From Cyanobium sp. CZS48M (GTDB lineage Bacteria > Cyanobacteriota > Cyanobacteriia > PCC-6307 > Cyanobiaceae): DNA of 64,000 nucleotides. This document shows, in pieces, positions 1 through 8,327 of the stretch. The notes beneath the pieces were generated by a model, which saw nothing but the letters and a program-made list of their open reading frames with translations, ran no database searches and was not told the origin of the DNA. A program made the position numbers and the translations under genes. Where the stretch lies: assembly GCA_030373145.1 (NCBI GenBank), contig JAUCZK010000001.1, positions 372,001-436,000 of the forward strand. Direction: 5' to 3'. Position 1 is the first letter of the stretch, and every line of letters begins with the position of its first letter.

Positions 1-2
1 TT

Positions 3-602
3 CCCAACCTGCGCTGCACGGGAGTCAACCTGAGCCAGCAACAGTGTGCATACATGCGTGGGAAGATGAAGGATCCGAATAGTCAATTGAGCTCCGGAAG
101 GTTCACCCTGGCTGAGGGTGACCTCAATGAAGTGGAATTGCTCGAAAAGTTTACCAAGATCATTTCCGTGGGCGTCTTTTGCCATGTCGGAAATATGACT
201 CAGGCCTTCAGGAAGCTGGCAACCCTGCTCGAGCCCAATGGGAAAGCGTTGATTCATATTATCACCGTTCGGATTCCCAATAATATGTCATCGGGCTTCA
301 CCCATGAGTGTATTTTCCCGCATGGACGTTACTGGAATCATGACGCTGTTCCCAGTCATGATCGCGACCTAAAAACCATCCAGAGATGGTATATGAATGG
401 AACTAACTATCACCAGACTCTCACTGCCTGGCTGAATCGATTTGACGCCTCTCAGGATGTGGTCAGCCGATTGGACTATGGCATGGACTATGCAAGATTT
501 CGGCGTATATGGCGCTTTTATCTCCTGTTGCTTGGCACAATCTTCAGCAGCTGTGATGGTGAATTCAACGGCAACGGCCAGTATCTGTTGACCCATGCCT
601 GA
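3..602 (+). CDS. SAM-dependent methyltransferase, cyclopropane-fatty-acid-synthase-like (5' truncated)
   Basis: The frame is already open at the window edge, so the N-terminus lies outside; 199 residues are visible. The first visible residues (CTGVNLSQQQ) match the second SAM-binding region of class I methyltransferases, and the later FxHECIFPHG-like stretch and the W..RFD region resemble the cyclopropane-fatty-acyl-phospholipid synthase family, which methylenates or methylates lipid acyl chains. The C-terminus is complete, ending in YLLTHA. Base composition is visibly more A/T-rich (roughly half GC by eye) than all neighbours, which suggests transfer from another genome. The family call is good; the substrate is unknown. 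The next gene is convergent on the minus strand. Confidence 0.7.
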   Translation, partial: PNLRCTGVNLSQQQCAYMRGKMKDPNSQLSSGRFTLAEGDLNEVELLEKFTKIISVGVFCHVGNMTQAFRKLATLLEPNGKALIHIITVRIPNNMSSGFTHECIFPHGRYWNHDAVPSHDRDLKTIQRWYMNGTNYHQTLTAWLNRFDASQDVVSRLDYGMDYARFRRIWRFYLLLLGTIFSSCDGEFNGNGQYLLTHA

Positions 603-619
603 GCCCAGCTGGGTCGATT

Positions 620-1039
620 CTAGGTGTCTGGAAAGGCAGCCATGCCGGCTCCATAGGTGAGGCCCATCCGTCCAGCCCAGTAGAGCAAAAGCAGCAGCGT
701 CGCCAGTCCCAGGTGGGTGTCCTTCAGCCCCTGGGGCACCAGCCGCCGGGTCCAGAGGGCCTGCGCCGACCACGCCAACAGGGCGGCAGCGGCGATCGGC
801 CCGAAGGCGTGCCACTGAAGCGCTTCCCCCAGTTCCCCGTTCAGGGCGGAAGCAGTGGCCCTGGTCAGAAAGCAGGTTGGGCAAGGAATCCCCGTGAGCG
901 CCCGCAGTGGACAGCTCAGGCCGGGCAGGCCTGGGTGGCGGCCTTTGAGCCAGAGGTAACCGGTGAGAGCGGCTGGAATCAGCACATCGCAGCGACGCAA
1001 CTGTCCGAGCCAGCGGCGCCGCAGCGGAGTAGGCCTCAA
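620..1039 (-). CDS. DUF2752 membrane protein
   Basis: This encodes 139 residues with three likely membrane segments and the CPTCFLTRA motif near residues 53-61, which defines DUF2752, a small membrane protein family common in cyanobacteria and Bacteroidetes. The function is unknown. The conserved cysteine pair (CPxC) could be redox-active or metal-binding, but that is inference. It lies 23 bases downstream of ndhH on the same strand, so it may be cotranscribed with it, and it ends 17 bases from the end of the convergent methyltransferase. Confidence 0.75.
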   Translation of the reverse strand: MRPTPLRRRWLGQLRRCDVLIPAALTGYLWLKGRHPGLPGLSCPLRALTGIPCPTCFLTRATASALNGELGEALQWHAFGPIAAAALLAWSAQALWTRRLVPQGLKDTHLGLATLLLLLYWAGRMGLTYGAGMAAFPDT

Positions 1040-1062
1040 GGCTTGAGGGCTGGAGGGTGCGC

Positions 1063-2247
1063 TCAGCGGTCCACCGAGCCCATGATCACGTCGATCGAGC
1101 CGAGGATTGCCATGATGTCTGCCACCTTTGCCCCGGTGAGGATGTGGGGAAGAATCTGCAGGTTGTTGAAATCAGCGGCGCGGATCTTCCAACGCCAGGG
1201 GGTGACATCATCGTTGCCCATGATGAACACGCCCAGTTCGCCCTTTCCTGACTCCACGCGGGCGTAGAGCTCGCCAGCGGGAATCTTGAAGGTGGGCGCC
1301 ACTTTCTTGGCCACGTATTGGTAGTCAAAGCCATACCACTCGCTCTTCTTGCCTTCGCTCATGCGGCTGGCCTCCAGGTTTTCGGTGGGGCCGCCGGGGA
1401 TCGCCTTGCAGGCCTGGTACAGGATCTTCAGCGATTGCCGCATCTCCTCGATGCGCACCCGGTAGCGGGCGTAGCAATCCCCTTCTGTCTCGGTGGCCAC
1501 GTCCCAGTCGAAGTCGTCGTAGCACTCGTACTTATCAACCTTGCGCAGATCCCAAGGCACGCCTGAGGCGCGCAGCATCGGACCCGAGAGACTCCAGTTG
1601 ATCGCCATCTCGCGGCTGATCACCCCCAGCCCCTCGATGCGGCGCTTGAAGATCGGATTGTTGGTGATCAACTTCTCGTATTCATCGATCTTCGGGCCGA
1701 AGTAATCGCAGAAGTCGAGGCATTTCTCCAGCCAGCCGTAGGGCAGGTCAGCGGCGACACCGCCGATGCGGAAATAGTTGTTGTTGATCAACCGCTGACC
1801 GGTGGCTGCTTCCCAGAGGTCGTAGATCATCTCCCGCTCGCGGAAGATGTAAAAAAATGGGGTCTGGGCGCCCACATCCGCCAGGAATGGGCCAAGCCAG
1901 AGCAGGTGGTTGGCGATGCGGTTCAGCTCCAGCATCAGCACGCGGATGTAGCTGGCGCGTTTCGGCACCTGGATGCTGGCCAGCTTCTCGGGAGCATTGA
2001 CCGTGATCGCCTCGTTGAACATGCCGGCCGCGTAGTCCCAGCGGCTCACGTAGGGCACGAACATCACGTTCGTGCGGTTCTCGGCGATCTTCTCCATGCC
2101 GCGGTGCAAGTAGCCGATCACCGGCTCACAATCCACCACGTCCTCCCCATCGAGGGTCACCACGAGCCGCAACACCCCGTGCATGGAGGGGTGGTGCGGC
2201 CCGAAGTTGATCACCATCGGCTCCGTGCGCGTTTCCAGTTGCGTCAT
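1063..2247 (-). CDS. ndhH: NAD(P)H-quinone oxidoreductase subunit H
   Basis: This 394-residue protein is the 49-kDa-type subunit of cyanobacterial NDH-1, which works in the peripheral arm on the cytoplasmic side of the thylakoid in cyclic electron flow, respiration and CO2 uptake. The N-terminal [13 protein letters not shown] motif and the later [12 protein letters not shown] segment are family hallmarks around the quinone site, and the C-terminal DVIMGSVDR ending is typical. Length equals the family norm. The ATG at 2247 is the only sensible start. The gene is divergent from rsmH across 46 bases, which must hold both promoters. Confidence 0.97.
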   Translation of the reverse strand: MTQLETRTEPMVINFGPHHPSMHGVLRLVVTLDGEDVVDCEPVIGYLHRGMEKIAENRTNVMFVPYVSRWDYAAGMFNEAITVNAPEKLASIQVPKRASYIRVLMLELNRIANHLLWLGPFLADVGAQTPFFYIFREREMIYDLWEAATGQRLINNNYFRIGGVAADLPYGWLEKCLDFCDYFGPKIDEYEKLITNNPIFKRRIEGLGVISREMAINWSLSGPMLRASGVPWDLRKVDKYECYDDFDWDVATETEGDCYARYRVRIEEMRQSLKILYQACKAIPGGPTENLEASRMSEGKKSEWYGFDYQYVAKKVAPTFKIPAGELYARVESGKGELGVFIMGNDDVTPWRWKIRAADFNNLQILPHILTGAKVADIMAILGSIDVIMGSVDR

Positions 2248-2293
2248 GGGCCCGTGGACTCGAAGGCGAACGTGCGGATCTTAGGAAGGAACC

Positions 2294-3196
2294 ATGCCGA
2301 AGACGTTCGATCACCTGCCGGTTCTGGCCGCTGCCGTGGTAGCCGGCTTTACCGACTTGCCCTGTGAAGGAACCCTGCTGGATGCCACCGTGGGTGGCGG
2401 TGGCCACAGTGCCCTGTTGCTGGCGGCTCATCCGGGCTTGCGTCTGATCGGCCTCGATCAGGATCCAGCGGCCCTGGCGGCGGCCGCTGAGCGCTTGGAA
2501 CCCTTTGCTGATCGGGTCAGCCTGGTGGCCTCCAACTTCGCCGCCTACACCCCCAGCGAACCCCTGGTGGGGGTGCTGGCGGACCTCGGGGTGAGCAGCC
2601 CCCAGCTGGATCGTCCCGAGCGGGGGTTCAGCTTCCGCCTCGATGGTCCCCTCGACATGCGCATGAACAGCGCTGAGGGTGAGACCGCCGCTGAGCTGAT
2701 CGACCGGCTGGAGGAGAAGGACCTGGCCGATCTCATCTACGCCTATGGCGAGGAGAGGCTGTCGCGGCGGATTGCCCGCCGTATCGTTGAAGCCCGGCCG
2801 TGGCAGGGCTCCAGCCAGGGGACGGCCGCCCTGGCCTACCTGGTGGCCGGCTGCTATCCCCCCAAGGCCCGCCATGGCCGCATCCATGCCGCCACCCGCA
2901 CCTTCCAGGCCCTGCGCATCGCCGTGAACGACGAACTCGGCGCGCTCGATCGCCTGCTTCAGCACGCTCCCCACTGGCTGATGCCGGGTGGTGTGTTCGG
3001 TGTGATCAGCTTTCACTCCCTCGAAGACCGGCGGGTGAAGGCGGCATTCCTGGCGGATGAGCGCCTCGAGCGCCTCACCCGCAAGCCGCTGGTGGCCGCT
3101 GAAGCGGAGCAGGAGGACAATCCCCGCAGCCGCTCGGCCAAATTCCGCCTGGCCCGCCGCCGTCCGCCCGCTCTGGCAGGAGAGGTTGAAGGATGA
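2294..3196 (+). CDS. rsmH: 16S rRNA (cytosine-1402-N4)-methyltransferase
   Basis: RsmH (MraW) methylates N4 of C1402 in 16S rRNA in the ribosomal P site, using SAM. The 300-residue protein has the SAM-binding [15 protein letters not shown] near residues 30-44, the LGVSSPQLD and [13 protein letters not shown] segments and the C-terminal [13 protein letters not shown] motif, so it looks complete and functional. The ATG at 2294 starts [11 protein letters not shown], matching family N-termini. Its stop overlaps the next start as ATGA, so the DUF456 gene is translationally coupled. Confidence 0.96.
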   Translation: MPKTFDHLPVLAAAVVAGFTDLPCEGTLLDATVGGGGHSALLLAAHPGLRLIGLDQDPAALAAAAERLEPFADRVSLVASNFAAYTPSEPLVGVLADLGVSSPQLDRPERGFSFRLDGPLDMRMNSAEGETAAELIDRLEEKDLADLIYAYGEERLSRRIARRIVEARPWQGSSQGTAALAYLVAGCYPPKARHGRIHAATRTFQALRIAVNDELGALDRLLQHAPHWLMPGGVFGVISFHSLEDRRVKAAFLADERLERLTRKPLVAAEAEQEDNPRSRSAKFRLARRRPPALAGEVEG

Positions 3197-3741
3197 ACCG
3201 AATGGAGCTGCTCTGGTGGCTGGCCCTGACCATCCAGCTGCTGGCGATTCCCGGCACCTTCCTGCCGGTGCTGCCGGGTCTGATGCTGCTGCCCCTTGGC
3301 GCCGGGGTGTGGGTGTGGGCCGCCGGCTGGAGTTCAGCCTGGCCCGAACTGCTGCTGGCCTCGCTGATCCTGCTGCTGGGTTGGGGTGCCGATCTGCTCG
3401 GGGTGGCCCTGGGCGCCGCCCGGCTGCAGGCCACCCGCTGGGCCTACATCGGCGCCGCCATCGGCCTGGTGGTGGGGCTTCTGGGGTTGCTGCCGGCCCT
3501 GCCGGTGGGCGGCCCCCTGATCGGGGCCCTGCTGGGACCGTTGCTGGGGGCCTCCCTGGGGGAACTGCTCACGGCCTCCAGCGCGCTGGGTCCCCTGGGG
3601 CTGGAGCGCCTGCGCCGGTCGGTGCTGGTGGGGCTTGCCGTGGTGGCGGGCATGCTCGTGAGCCGCGTGGCCCAGTTCCTGCTCGCCCTGGTGGGGGTGG
3701 TGGGTTTTGTGCTGCTCAGCCGGGTGCTGCTGCCGGGCTGA
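3193..3741 (+). CDS. DUF456 membrane protein
   Basis: This 182-residue, very hydrophobic protein has about five or six membrane segments. The layout [21 protein letters not shown] near the N-terminus and a glycine-rich [13 protein letters not shown] core is typical of DUF456. The function is unknown. It overlaps the rsmH stop by four bases (ATGA) and its 3' end overlaps the convergent cysteine desulfurase gene by 26 bases. Confidence 0.8.
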   Translation: MNRMELLWWLALTIQLLAIPGTFLPVLPGLMLLPLGAGVWVWAAGWSSAWPELLLASLILLLGWGADLLGVALGAARLQATRWAYIGAAIGLVVGLLGLLPALPVGGPLIGALLGPLLGASLGELLTASSALGPLGLERLRRSVLVGLAVVAGMLVSRVAQFLLALVGVVGFVLLSRVLLPG

Positions 3742-4861
3742 GCTCTTTGAGCACGGCAGTGATCACCTCCAGGGCCGTGGTGATGTCGCGCTCCTCGGTG
3801 CTGCGCCCGAGCCCGAAGCGGATCGAAGCGGCGGCCTGGGAGGGGCTCAGCCCCAGGGCCGCCAGCACATGGGAGGGGCTGCCGCTGCTGCAGGCCGAGC
3901 CACCGCTCACCGCCAGCTGGCGCCGCAGGGCCCGGTGCAGCTGGGTGCCATCCACCCCTTGCACCTGAACATTGAGGTTGTGGGCCAGGCGGTGCTCGAG
4001 GCTGCCGTTCACCTGCACCCCGCCCAGCTCCAGCAGCCCCGCCAGCAGCCGATCCCGCAGCCCGCCCAGGCGTTGCTGCCGCGCCTCCCAGTCGTGGCTG
4101 GCCAGCTCGGCCGCCCGCTGCAATCCCACAATCAGGGGCACCGGCAGCGTCCCACCCCGCAGGCCCCCTTCCTGGCCACCGCCGTGCTGCTGGGGTGCCA
4201 GGACGATCCCCTCGGCGAGTACCAGGGCGCCGATGCCCTTGGGGCCGTAGAACTTGTGGCCGCTGAGGCTGAACAGGTCGAGGCCCAGCTCGCCGGGGTG
4301 GATGGCCTGATGACCGAAGACCTGGGCCCCGTCGCTGTGCAGGGCGATGCCCCGCTCGCGGCAGAGCCCCCCGATGGCGGCGAGGGGCTGCAGCACGCCG
4401 ATCTCGTTGTTGGCGGCCATCACGCTCACCAGCAGGGTGTCGTCGCGCAGGGCCTCGCTGAATCGGTTCAGGTCCACCAGGCCATCGGGCTGCACCGGCA
4501 GCACGGTGAGCTCAAAGCCATGGCTGGCCAGATAGCGCAGGGGCTCCAGCACCGCCCGATGCTCCGTGGCCAGGGTGAGCAGGTGGCGCCCCCGTTGGCG
4601 GCGGGCCTCCACCAGCCCCTTGATCGCCAGATTGTTGGCCTCGGTGGCTCCACTGGTGAAGACCACCTGCCGCGGCGCCACCCCCAGCTGCCGGGCCAGG
4701 CTGCAGCGGGCCAGATCCACCGCCGCTGCCGCCTCCAGCCCCGGGCGATGGGAGCCGCTGGAGGGATTGGCGAACAGCTCGCTCCAGTAGGGCGCCATCG
4801 CCGCCACCACGGCTGGATCACAGGGGGTGGTGGCCTGGTGGTCCAGGTAGGTGGTGGCCAT
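3716..4861 (-). CDS. Cysteine desulfurase (NifS/IscS family)
   Basis: This PLP enzyme removes sulfur from cysteine as a protein persulfide for Fe-S cluster and thio-cofactor assembly. From the ATG at 4861 it is 381 residues (YLDHQATTP at the N-terminus, the family pattern). The PLP lysine lies in SGHKFYGPKG and the persulfide cysteine in SGGSACSSGSPSH, both intact. A longer frame to 4933 adds 24 residues that match nothing and would run into the divergent gene at 4912, so I rejected it. No scaffold gene (iscU, nifU) is adjacent, which is usual for the stand-alone cyanobacterial enzyme. Confidence 0.9.
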   Translation of the reverse strand: MATTYLDHQATTPCDPAVVAAMAPYWSELFANPSSGSHRPGLEAAAAVDLARCSLARQLGVAPRQVVFTSGATEANNLAIKGLVEARRQRGRHLLTLATEHRAVLEPLRYLASHGFELTVLPVQPDGLVDLNRFSEALRDDTLLVSVMAANNEIGVLQPLAAIGGLCRERGIALHSDGAQVFGHQAIHPGELGLDLFSLSGHKFYGPKGIGALVLAEGIVLAPQQHGGGQEGGLRGGTLPVPLIVGLQRAAELASHDWEARQQRLGGLRDRLLAGLLELGGVQVNGSLEHRLAHNLNVQVQGVDGTQLHRALRRQLAVSGGSACSSGSPSHVLAALGLSPSQAAASIRFGLGRSTEERDITTALEVITAVLKELSPAAAPG

Positions 4862-4911
4862 CCCTCCTTTCCATCCCAGCGGAACCATTCCATGCTGACA
4901 ACCCAGCCGCC

Positions 4912-5454
4912 ATGAACCAACCGATGGCTTCACCCACGCAATCGCGGCTCCTGAGCGCGGCCCTTGCCGGCCTGGCCCTGGCCCCGGCGGTGCTCCTCTC
5001 CATTCCCTCCGCTGGAGCCCAGAGCGTGTTCGTGCGCCCGGACCAGAACCGCCCCGCCGGGATGGCCCTGCTGCTGGAGCGGGACATCGCCGATGGCAAG
5101 CAGGCCCTGGGGGTGTTCGGCATCAGCGCCGATCCCGTCCAGCCCCAGGTCTGGCGCATCAAGGTGTGGGAGGAGCTGCCCAACGACGTCAAGGTGCGCT
5201 CCGAGACCGTCCAGTGCTCGCCCTCGGCGCCGCTGCGGGTCACCAACGACGGCCGCAACCTGATCCTGCGGGAACTCAACCCCGGCGGCGCGGTCACGCC
5301 GGCCAACCGCATCGACCATCTGGTCTGGTGGGCCACCTGTTTCCCCCAGCAGGCCGGCAAGGACCCCAACGGCCTGCGCAGCCTGGCCCGGGAGCTGGGC
5401 TACAGCGGCCACCGGGTGGAACGGGAGCAGGTGGTGCCCGCCGGCAACCTCTGA
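4912..5454 (+). CDS. Conserved hypothetical secreted protein
   Basis: This encodes 180 residues with a clear Sec signal peptide: a short polar start, a hydrophobic core (LLSAALAGLALAPAVLLSI) and a likely cleavage after SAGA near residue 37. The mature part (about 143 residues) has two cysteines (QCSPSAP and WWATCFPQQ) that could form a disulfide in the periplasm. I recognise no known domain; similar proteins seem restricted to picocyanobacteria. It is divergent from the cysteine desulfurase gene over 50 bases and followed by a response regulator 59 bases later. Confidence 0.6.
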   Translation: MNQPMASPTQSRLLSAALAGLALAPAVLLSIPSAGAQSVFVRPDQNRPAGMALLLERDIADGKQALGVFGISADPVQPQVWRIKVWEELPNDVKVRSETVQCSPSAPLRVTNDGRNLILRELNPGGAVTPANRIDHLVWWATCFPQQAGKDPNGLRSLARELGYSGHRVEREQVVPAGNL

Positions 5455-5513
5455 GTGCTGTGCGGGGAGTGCGCTTCAGGCCTCGATAGATTCCCCCCAT
5501 CGCCAGCCGGTCC

Positions 5514-6272
5514 ATGAGCCAGAACGAGTCCATCAGCAGGCCGGAAGAGGACACCAGCGCCGAGGAGCCGATCAGCCCACCGGCCCCGGCCCGCCTGCTC
5601 CTGGTCGATGACGAGCCTGGGCTGCGCATGGCCGTGCAGGCCTATCTGGAGGATGAGGGCTTCGATGTCACCACCGCCAACGACGGCGAGGAGGGCTGGG
5701 TGGCGGCCCAGGAGCTGATTCCCGACCTGGTGATCAGTGACGTGATGATGCCCCGCCTGGATGGCTACGGCCTGCTCAAGCGCCTGAGGGGCGACGAGCG
5801 GCTGGGGGGCACTCCGGTGATCTTCCTCACCGCCAAGGGCATGACGGCCGATCGGATCGAGGGTTTCCAGGCCGGGGTCGACGACTACATCCCCAAGCCC
5901 TTCGATCCCGATGAGCTGGTGGCGCGGGTTCGCAACGTGGTGCGCCGGCAGGAGCGGCTGCTGGCCGAGGCGGCCCGCTACGCCGATGCCGACATCGGCC
6001 AGATGGCGCGGCAGATCACCGAGATCCGCTCCCTGCTGCAGCAGACCGGATCCCACAAGAGCGCCACGCCGGCCATTCATTCCTTCACCCCCCGGGAAGG
6101 GAGCGTGCTCCAGCTGGTGGCCGAGGGACTGATGAACAAGGAGATCGCCCGCCGCCTGGAAACCTCGATCCGCAATGTCGAGAAGTACGTGAGCCGCCTG
6201 TTCACCAAGACCGGCACCACCAGCCGCACCGAACTGGTGCGCTACGCCCTCGAGAACGGCCTGGTTGACTGA
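5514..6272 (+). CDS. Two-component response regulator, NarL/LuxR type (Ycf29-like)
   Basis: The protein is 252 residues. A receiver domain (about 25-145) has the acidic pair VDDEP, the phosphoacceptor Asp in LVISDVMMPRLDG and the conserved Lys in YIPKPFD. A LuxR-type helix-turn-helix (about 185-245) begins FTPREGSVLQLVAEGLMNKEIARRL. The overall layout, with an N-terminal acidic tail and a linker helix, resembles the cyanobacterial/plastid Ycf29 group. No sensor kinase is adjacent, so the partner is unknown. Its last eight bases overlap the start of the next gene. Confidence 0.85.
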   Translation: MSQNESISRPEEDTSAEEPISPPAPARLLLVDDEPGLRMAVQAYLEDEGFDVTTANDGEEGWVAAQELIPDLVISDVMMPRLDGYGLLKRLRGDERLGGTPVIFLTAKGMTADRIEGFQAGVDDYIPKPFDPDELVARVRNVVRRQERLLAEAARYADADIGQMARQITEIRSLLQQTGSHKSATPAIHSFTPREGSVLQLVAEGLMNKEIARRLETSIRNVEKYVSRLFTKTGTTSRTELVRYALENGLVD

Positions 6273-7254
6273 GCCACTGCCGCCGGGCTGGCTGCCGGCC
6301 CAGCTCAACGGCGGCTGGACCTACAGCGACCGGGTGGGCCAGCCCCAGGCGTTGATCAGTGCATTTCTGGCGGAGCGCCACCGCCATTCCGCTGCCCCCC
6401 TCTGGCGGCAGCGGCTGCAGCAGGGCGAAATTCTGCTCAATGGCCGCCGGCTCGATGGCGATGGCCCCCTGCAGGCTGGCGACCGGCTCCAGTGGCAGCG
6501 TCCCCCCTGGCTGGAGGAGGCGGTGCCGGGCCGTTGGCGGGTGATCCACGACGACGGTGATCTCCATGTGATCGACAAGCCCCGCGGCCTGCCGGTGCTG
6601 CCCGCTGGCGGTTTTCTGGAGCACACCCTGCTGCACCTGCTGGAGCGCTCCTGCGAGGGTCAGGCGCTGCCGAGGCCTGTGCACCGGCTCGGGCGCCACA
6701 CGTCGGGGTTGCTGGTCTGTGCCCGGCGGCCCCAGACCCGCGCCTGGTTGAGCTCCAGGCTGCGCGAGAGCACCGCCGACCGCCCGGCCGATCCTGAAAG
6801 CGCCAGCCCTGCCGGTGCCTGCCGCAAGCTGTACCGCGCCCTGACCGTGCCGGCCCCGCTGCCGCTGGACCCCGGCGACACCCTGGTGATCACCACGCCG
6901 ATCGGCCGGTGTCCCCATGCCGGCCTCGGCCAGATCTGGGCCGCCGCTGCCGGGCCCGAAGTCCCCGGCGCCCTGGCCGCCTGGAGTGAGCTACGCCTGC
7001 TGGAGCGCCGTCCCCGGGGACATCTGGTGGAGGTGGCGATCCGCACGGGGCGGCCCCACCAGATCCGCATCCACCTGGCCAGCGTCGGCGTGCCGCTGCT
7101 GGACGACCCCCTCTACCAACCGGGCGGGGCGGCCCGTGCTGAGGCTCTGCCGGGGGATGGCGGCTACCGGCTGCACGCCCACCGGCTGCGCCTGCCGTTG
7201 CCCGATGGGGGCTGGCTGGATTTAGAGGCCCCGGCGCCCCCTGAGCTGCGCTGA
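6265..7254 (+). CDS. RluA-family pseudouridine synthase-like protein (catalytic Asp replaced)
   Basis: The 329-residue protein has an S4-like RNA-binding region (about 35-75, GEILLNGRRLDGDGPLQAGD) and an RluA-type catalytic fold (about 95-320) with the DLHVIDKPRGLPVLP, HTSGLLVCAR and RPHQIRIHLASVGVPLLDDPLY segments. The catalytic signature normally reads HRLDxxTSG; here it reads HRLGRHTSG, so the nucleophilic Asp is Gly. It may be inactive, be RNA-binding only, or belong to a divergent subfamily. The start is TTG at 6265, overlapping the regulator stop. A convergent lipA follows after seven bases. Confidence 0.8.
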   Translation: MTEPLPPGWLPAQLNGGWTYSDRVGQPQALISAFLAERHRHSAAPLWRQRLQQGEILLNGRRLDGDGPLQAGDRLQWQRPPWLEEAVPGRWRVIHDDGDLHVIDKPRGLPVLPAGGFLEHTLLHLLERSCEGQALPRPVHRLGRHTSGLLVCARRPQTRAWLSSRLRESTADRPADPESASPAGACRKLYRALTVPAPLPLDPGDTLVITTPIGRCPHAGLGQIWAAAAGPEVPGALAAWSELRLLERRPRGHLVEVAIRTGRPHQIRIHLASVGVPLLDDPLYQPGGAARAEALPGDGGYRLHAHRLRLPLPDGGWLDLEAPAPPELR

Positions 7255-7261
7255 GCTCCCT

Positions 7262-8149
7262 TCAGCGGGGGTGCTGGCGCATCAGCCGCTGCACTTCTCC
7301 GGCGTGATAGCTGCTGCGGGTGAGGGGGCTGCTCACCACCTGCAGGAAGCCCAGCTCCCCCTCGCCGCTCGCCCTGAAGTCGTCGAACTGGGCGGGGGTG
7401 ACGAAGCGCTGCACCGCCAGGTGCTTCGGCCCTGGCGAGAGGTATTGGCCGATGGTCACGATGTCCACCTGGTGGGCCCGCAGGTCCCCCAGCACCGCCA
7501 CCACCTCCGCGTCGGTTTCCCCCAGCCCCACCATCAGCCCAGATTTGGTGTAGGTGCGGGGCCAACCCTGGCGCACCCGCTGCAGCAAGTCCAGCGAGCG
7601 CTCGTAGATCCCCTGGGGCCGCACCTGCCGGTAGAGCCTGGGCACGGTTTCGATGTTGTGGTTCAGCACCTCGGGTGCCCCCTCCATCACGGCGGCCAGG
7701 GCCTGCCAGTTGCCGCAGAAATCGGGGATCAGCAGCTCGATGGTGGTGCCGGGCGAGCGGCGTCGCACCTCGGCGATGCAGGCCACGAACTGGCTGGCGC
7801 CTCCGTCGTCGAGGTCATCGCGGTTCACCGACGTGATCACCACATGGGTGAGGCCCATGCGGGACACAGCCTCCCCCAGCCGCTCCGGTTCGCTGGGGTC
7901 GAGGGCCCTGACGCTCTTGTCGAAGTCGATGTCGCAGTAGGGGCAGGCGCGGGTGCAGCCGGGCCCCATGATCAGAAAGGTGGCCGTGCCGCCGGCGAAG
8001 CACTCGCCGATGTTCGGGCAGCTGGCCTCCTGGCAGACCGTGTTCAGCTTGAGGTCCACCAGCAGATCGGCCACCGCACCGATTCGCTCCCGCTGGGGAG
8101 CCTTGACACGCAACCAGTCGGGCTTGAGCAGGGCGTCGGGGGGCATCAC
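7262..8149 (-). CDS. lipA: Lipoyl synthase
   Basis: LipA is a radical-SAM enzyme that inserts two sulfurs into protein-bound octanoyl groups to make the lipoyl cofactor of pyruvate dehydrogenase and the glycine cleavage H protein. The 295-residue product has the auxiliary cluster motif [12 protein letters not shown] and the radical-SAM motif CTRACPYC, both intact, followed by the typical [17 protein letters not shown] segment and the C-terminal RSSYHAGE motif that carries the conserved Ser cluster ligand. Length is normal. The start at 8149 gives [16 protein letters not shown]. Confidence 0.96.
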   Translation of the reverse strand: MMPPDALLKPDWLRVKAPQRERIGAVADLLVDLKLNTVCQEASCPNIGECFAGGTATFLIMGPGCTRACPYCDIDFDKSVRALDPSEPERLGEAVSRMGLTHVVITSVNRDDLDDGGASQFVACIAEVRRRSPGTTIELLIPDFCGNWQALAAVMEGAPEVLNHNIETVPRLYRQVRPQGIYERSLDLLQRVRQGWPRTYTKSGLMVGLGETDAEVVAVLGDLRAHQVDIVTIGQYLSPGPKHLAVQRFVTPAQFDDFRASGEGELGFLQVVSSPLTRSSYHAGEVQRLMRQHPR

Positions 8150-8215
8150 TGCCGGAATCCTGGGAGCAGAAGTCTAGAAACCCGCCCCGGGGGCGATCCC
8201 GTAAACTGCCTTCGG

Positions 8216-8289
8216 CGGGATGTGGCGCAGCTTGGTAGCGCACTTCGTTCGGGACGAAGGGGCCGCAGGTTCGAATCCTGTCATCCCGA
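8216..8289 (+). tRNA. tRNA-Pro (CGG)
   Basis: A 74-base cloverleaf: acceptor stem CGGGATG pairs with CATCCCG and the discriminator is A at 8289. The D arm contains AGCTTGGTAGCGC, the anticodon stem CTTCG/CGAAG encloses loop TTCGGGA (anticodon CGG), and the T arm contains GGTTCGAATCC. No CCA is encoded. It sits between the divergent lipA and the convergent cobJ. Confidence 0.96.
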
Positions 8290-8293
8290 TTTC

Positions 8294-8327
8294 AACTGAG
8301 CTCAGCCCTGATCAGCTCAGCTCAGTT
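8294..8327. repeat. Inverted repeat between tRNA-Pro and cobJ end
   Basis: AACTGAGCT and AGCTCAGTT form a nine-base-pair stem just after tRNA-Pro, and the second arm overlaps the cobJ stop. The interior also holds the palindrome CTGATCAG. There is no clear T-run, so a role in termination or processing of the convergent transcripts is only a guess. Confidence 0.4.

Noticed and set aside
3057-3968. Long plus-strand open frame over rsmH, DUF456 and the desulfurase
   Set aside because: It is a shadow frame, rich in Gly/Ala/Pro/Arg, with three recognised genes in other frames.
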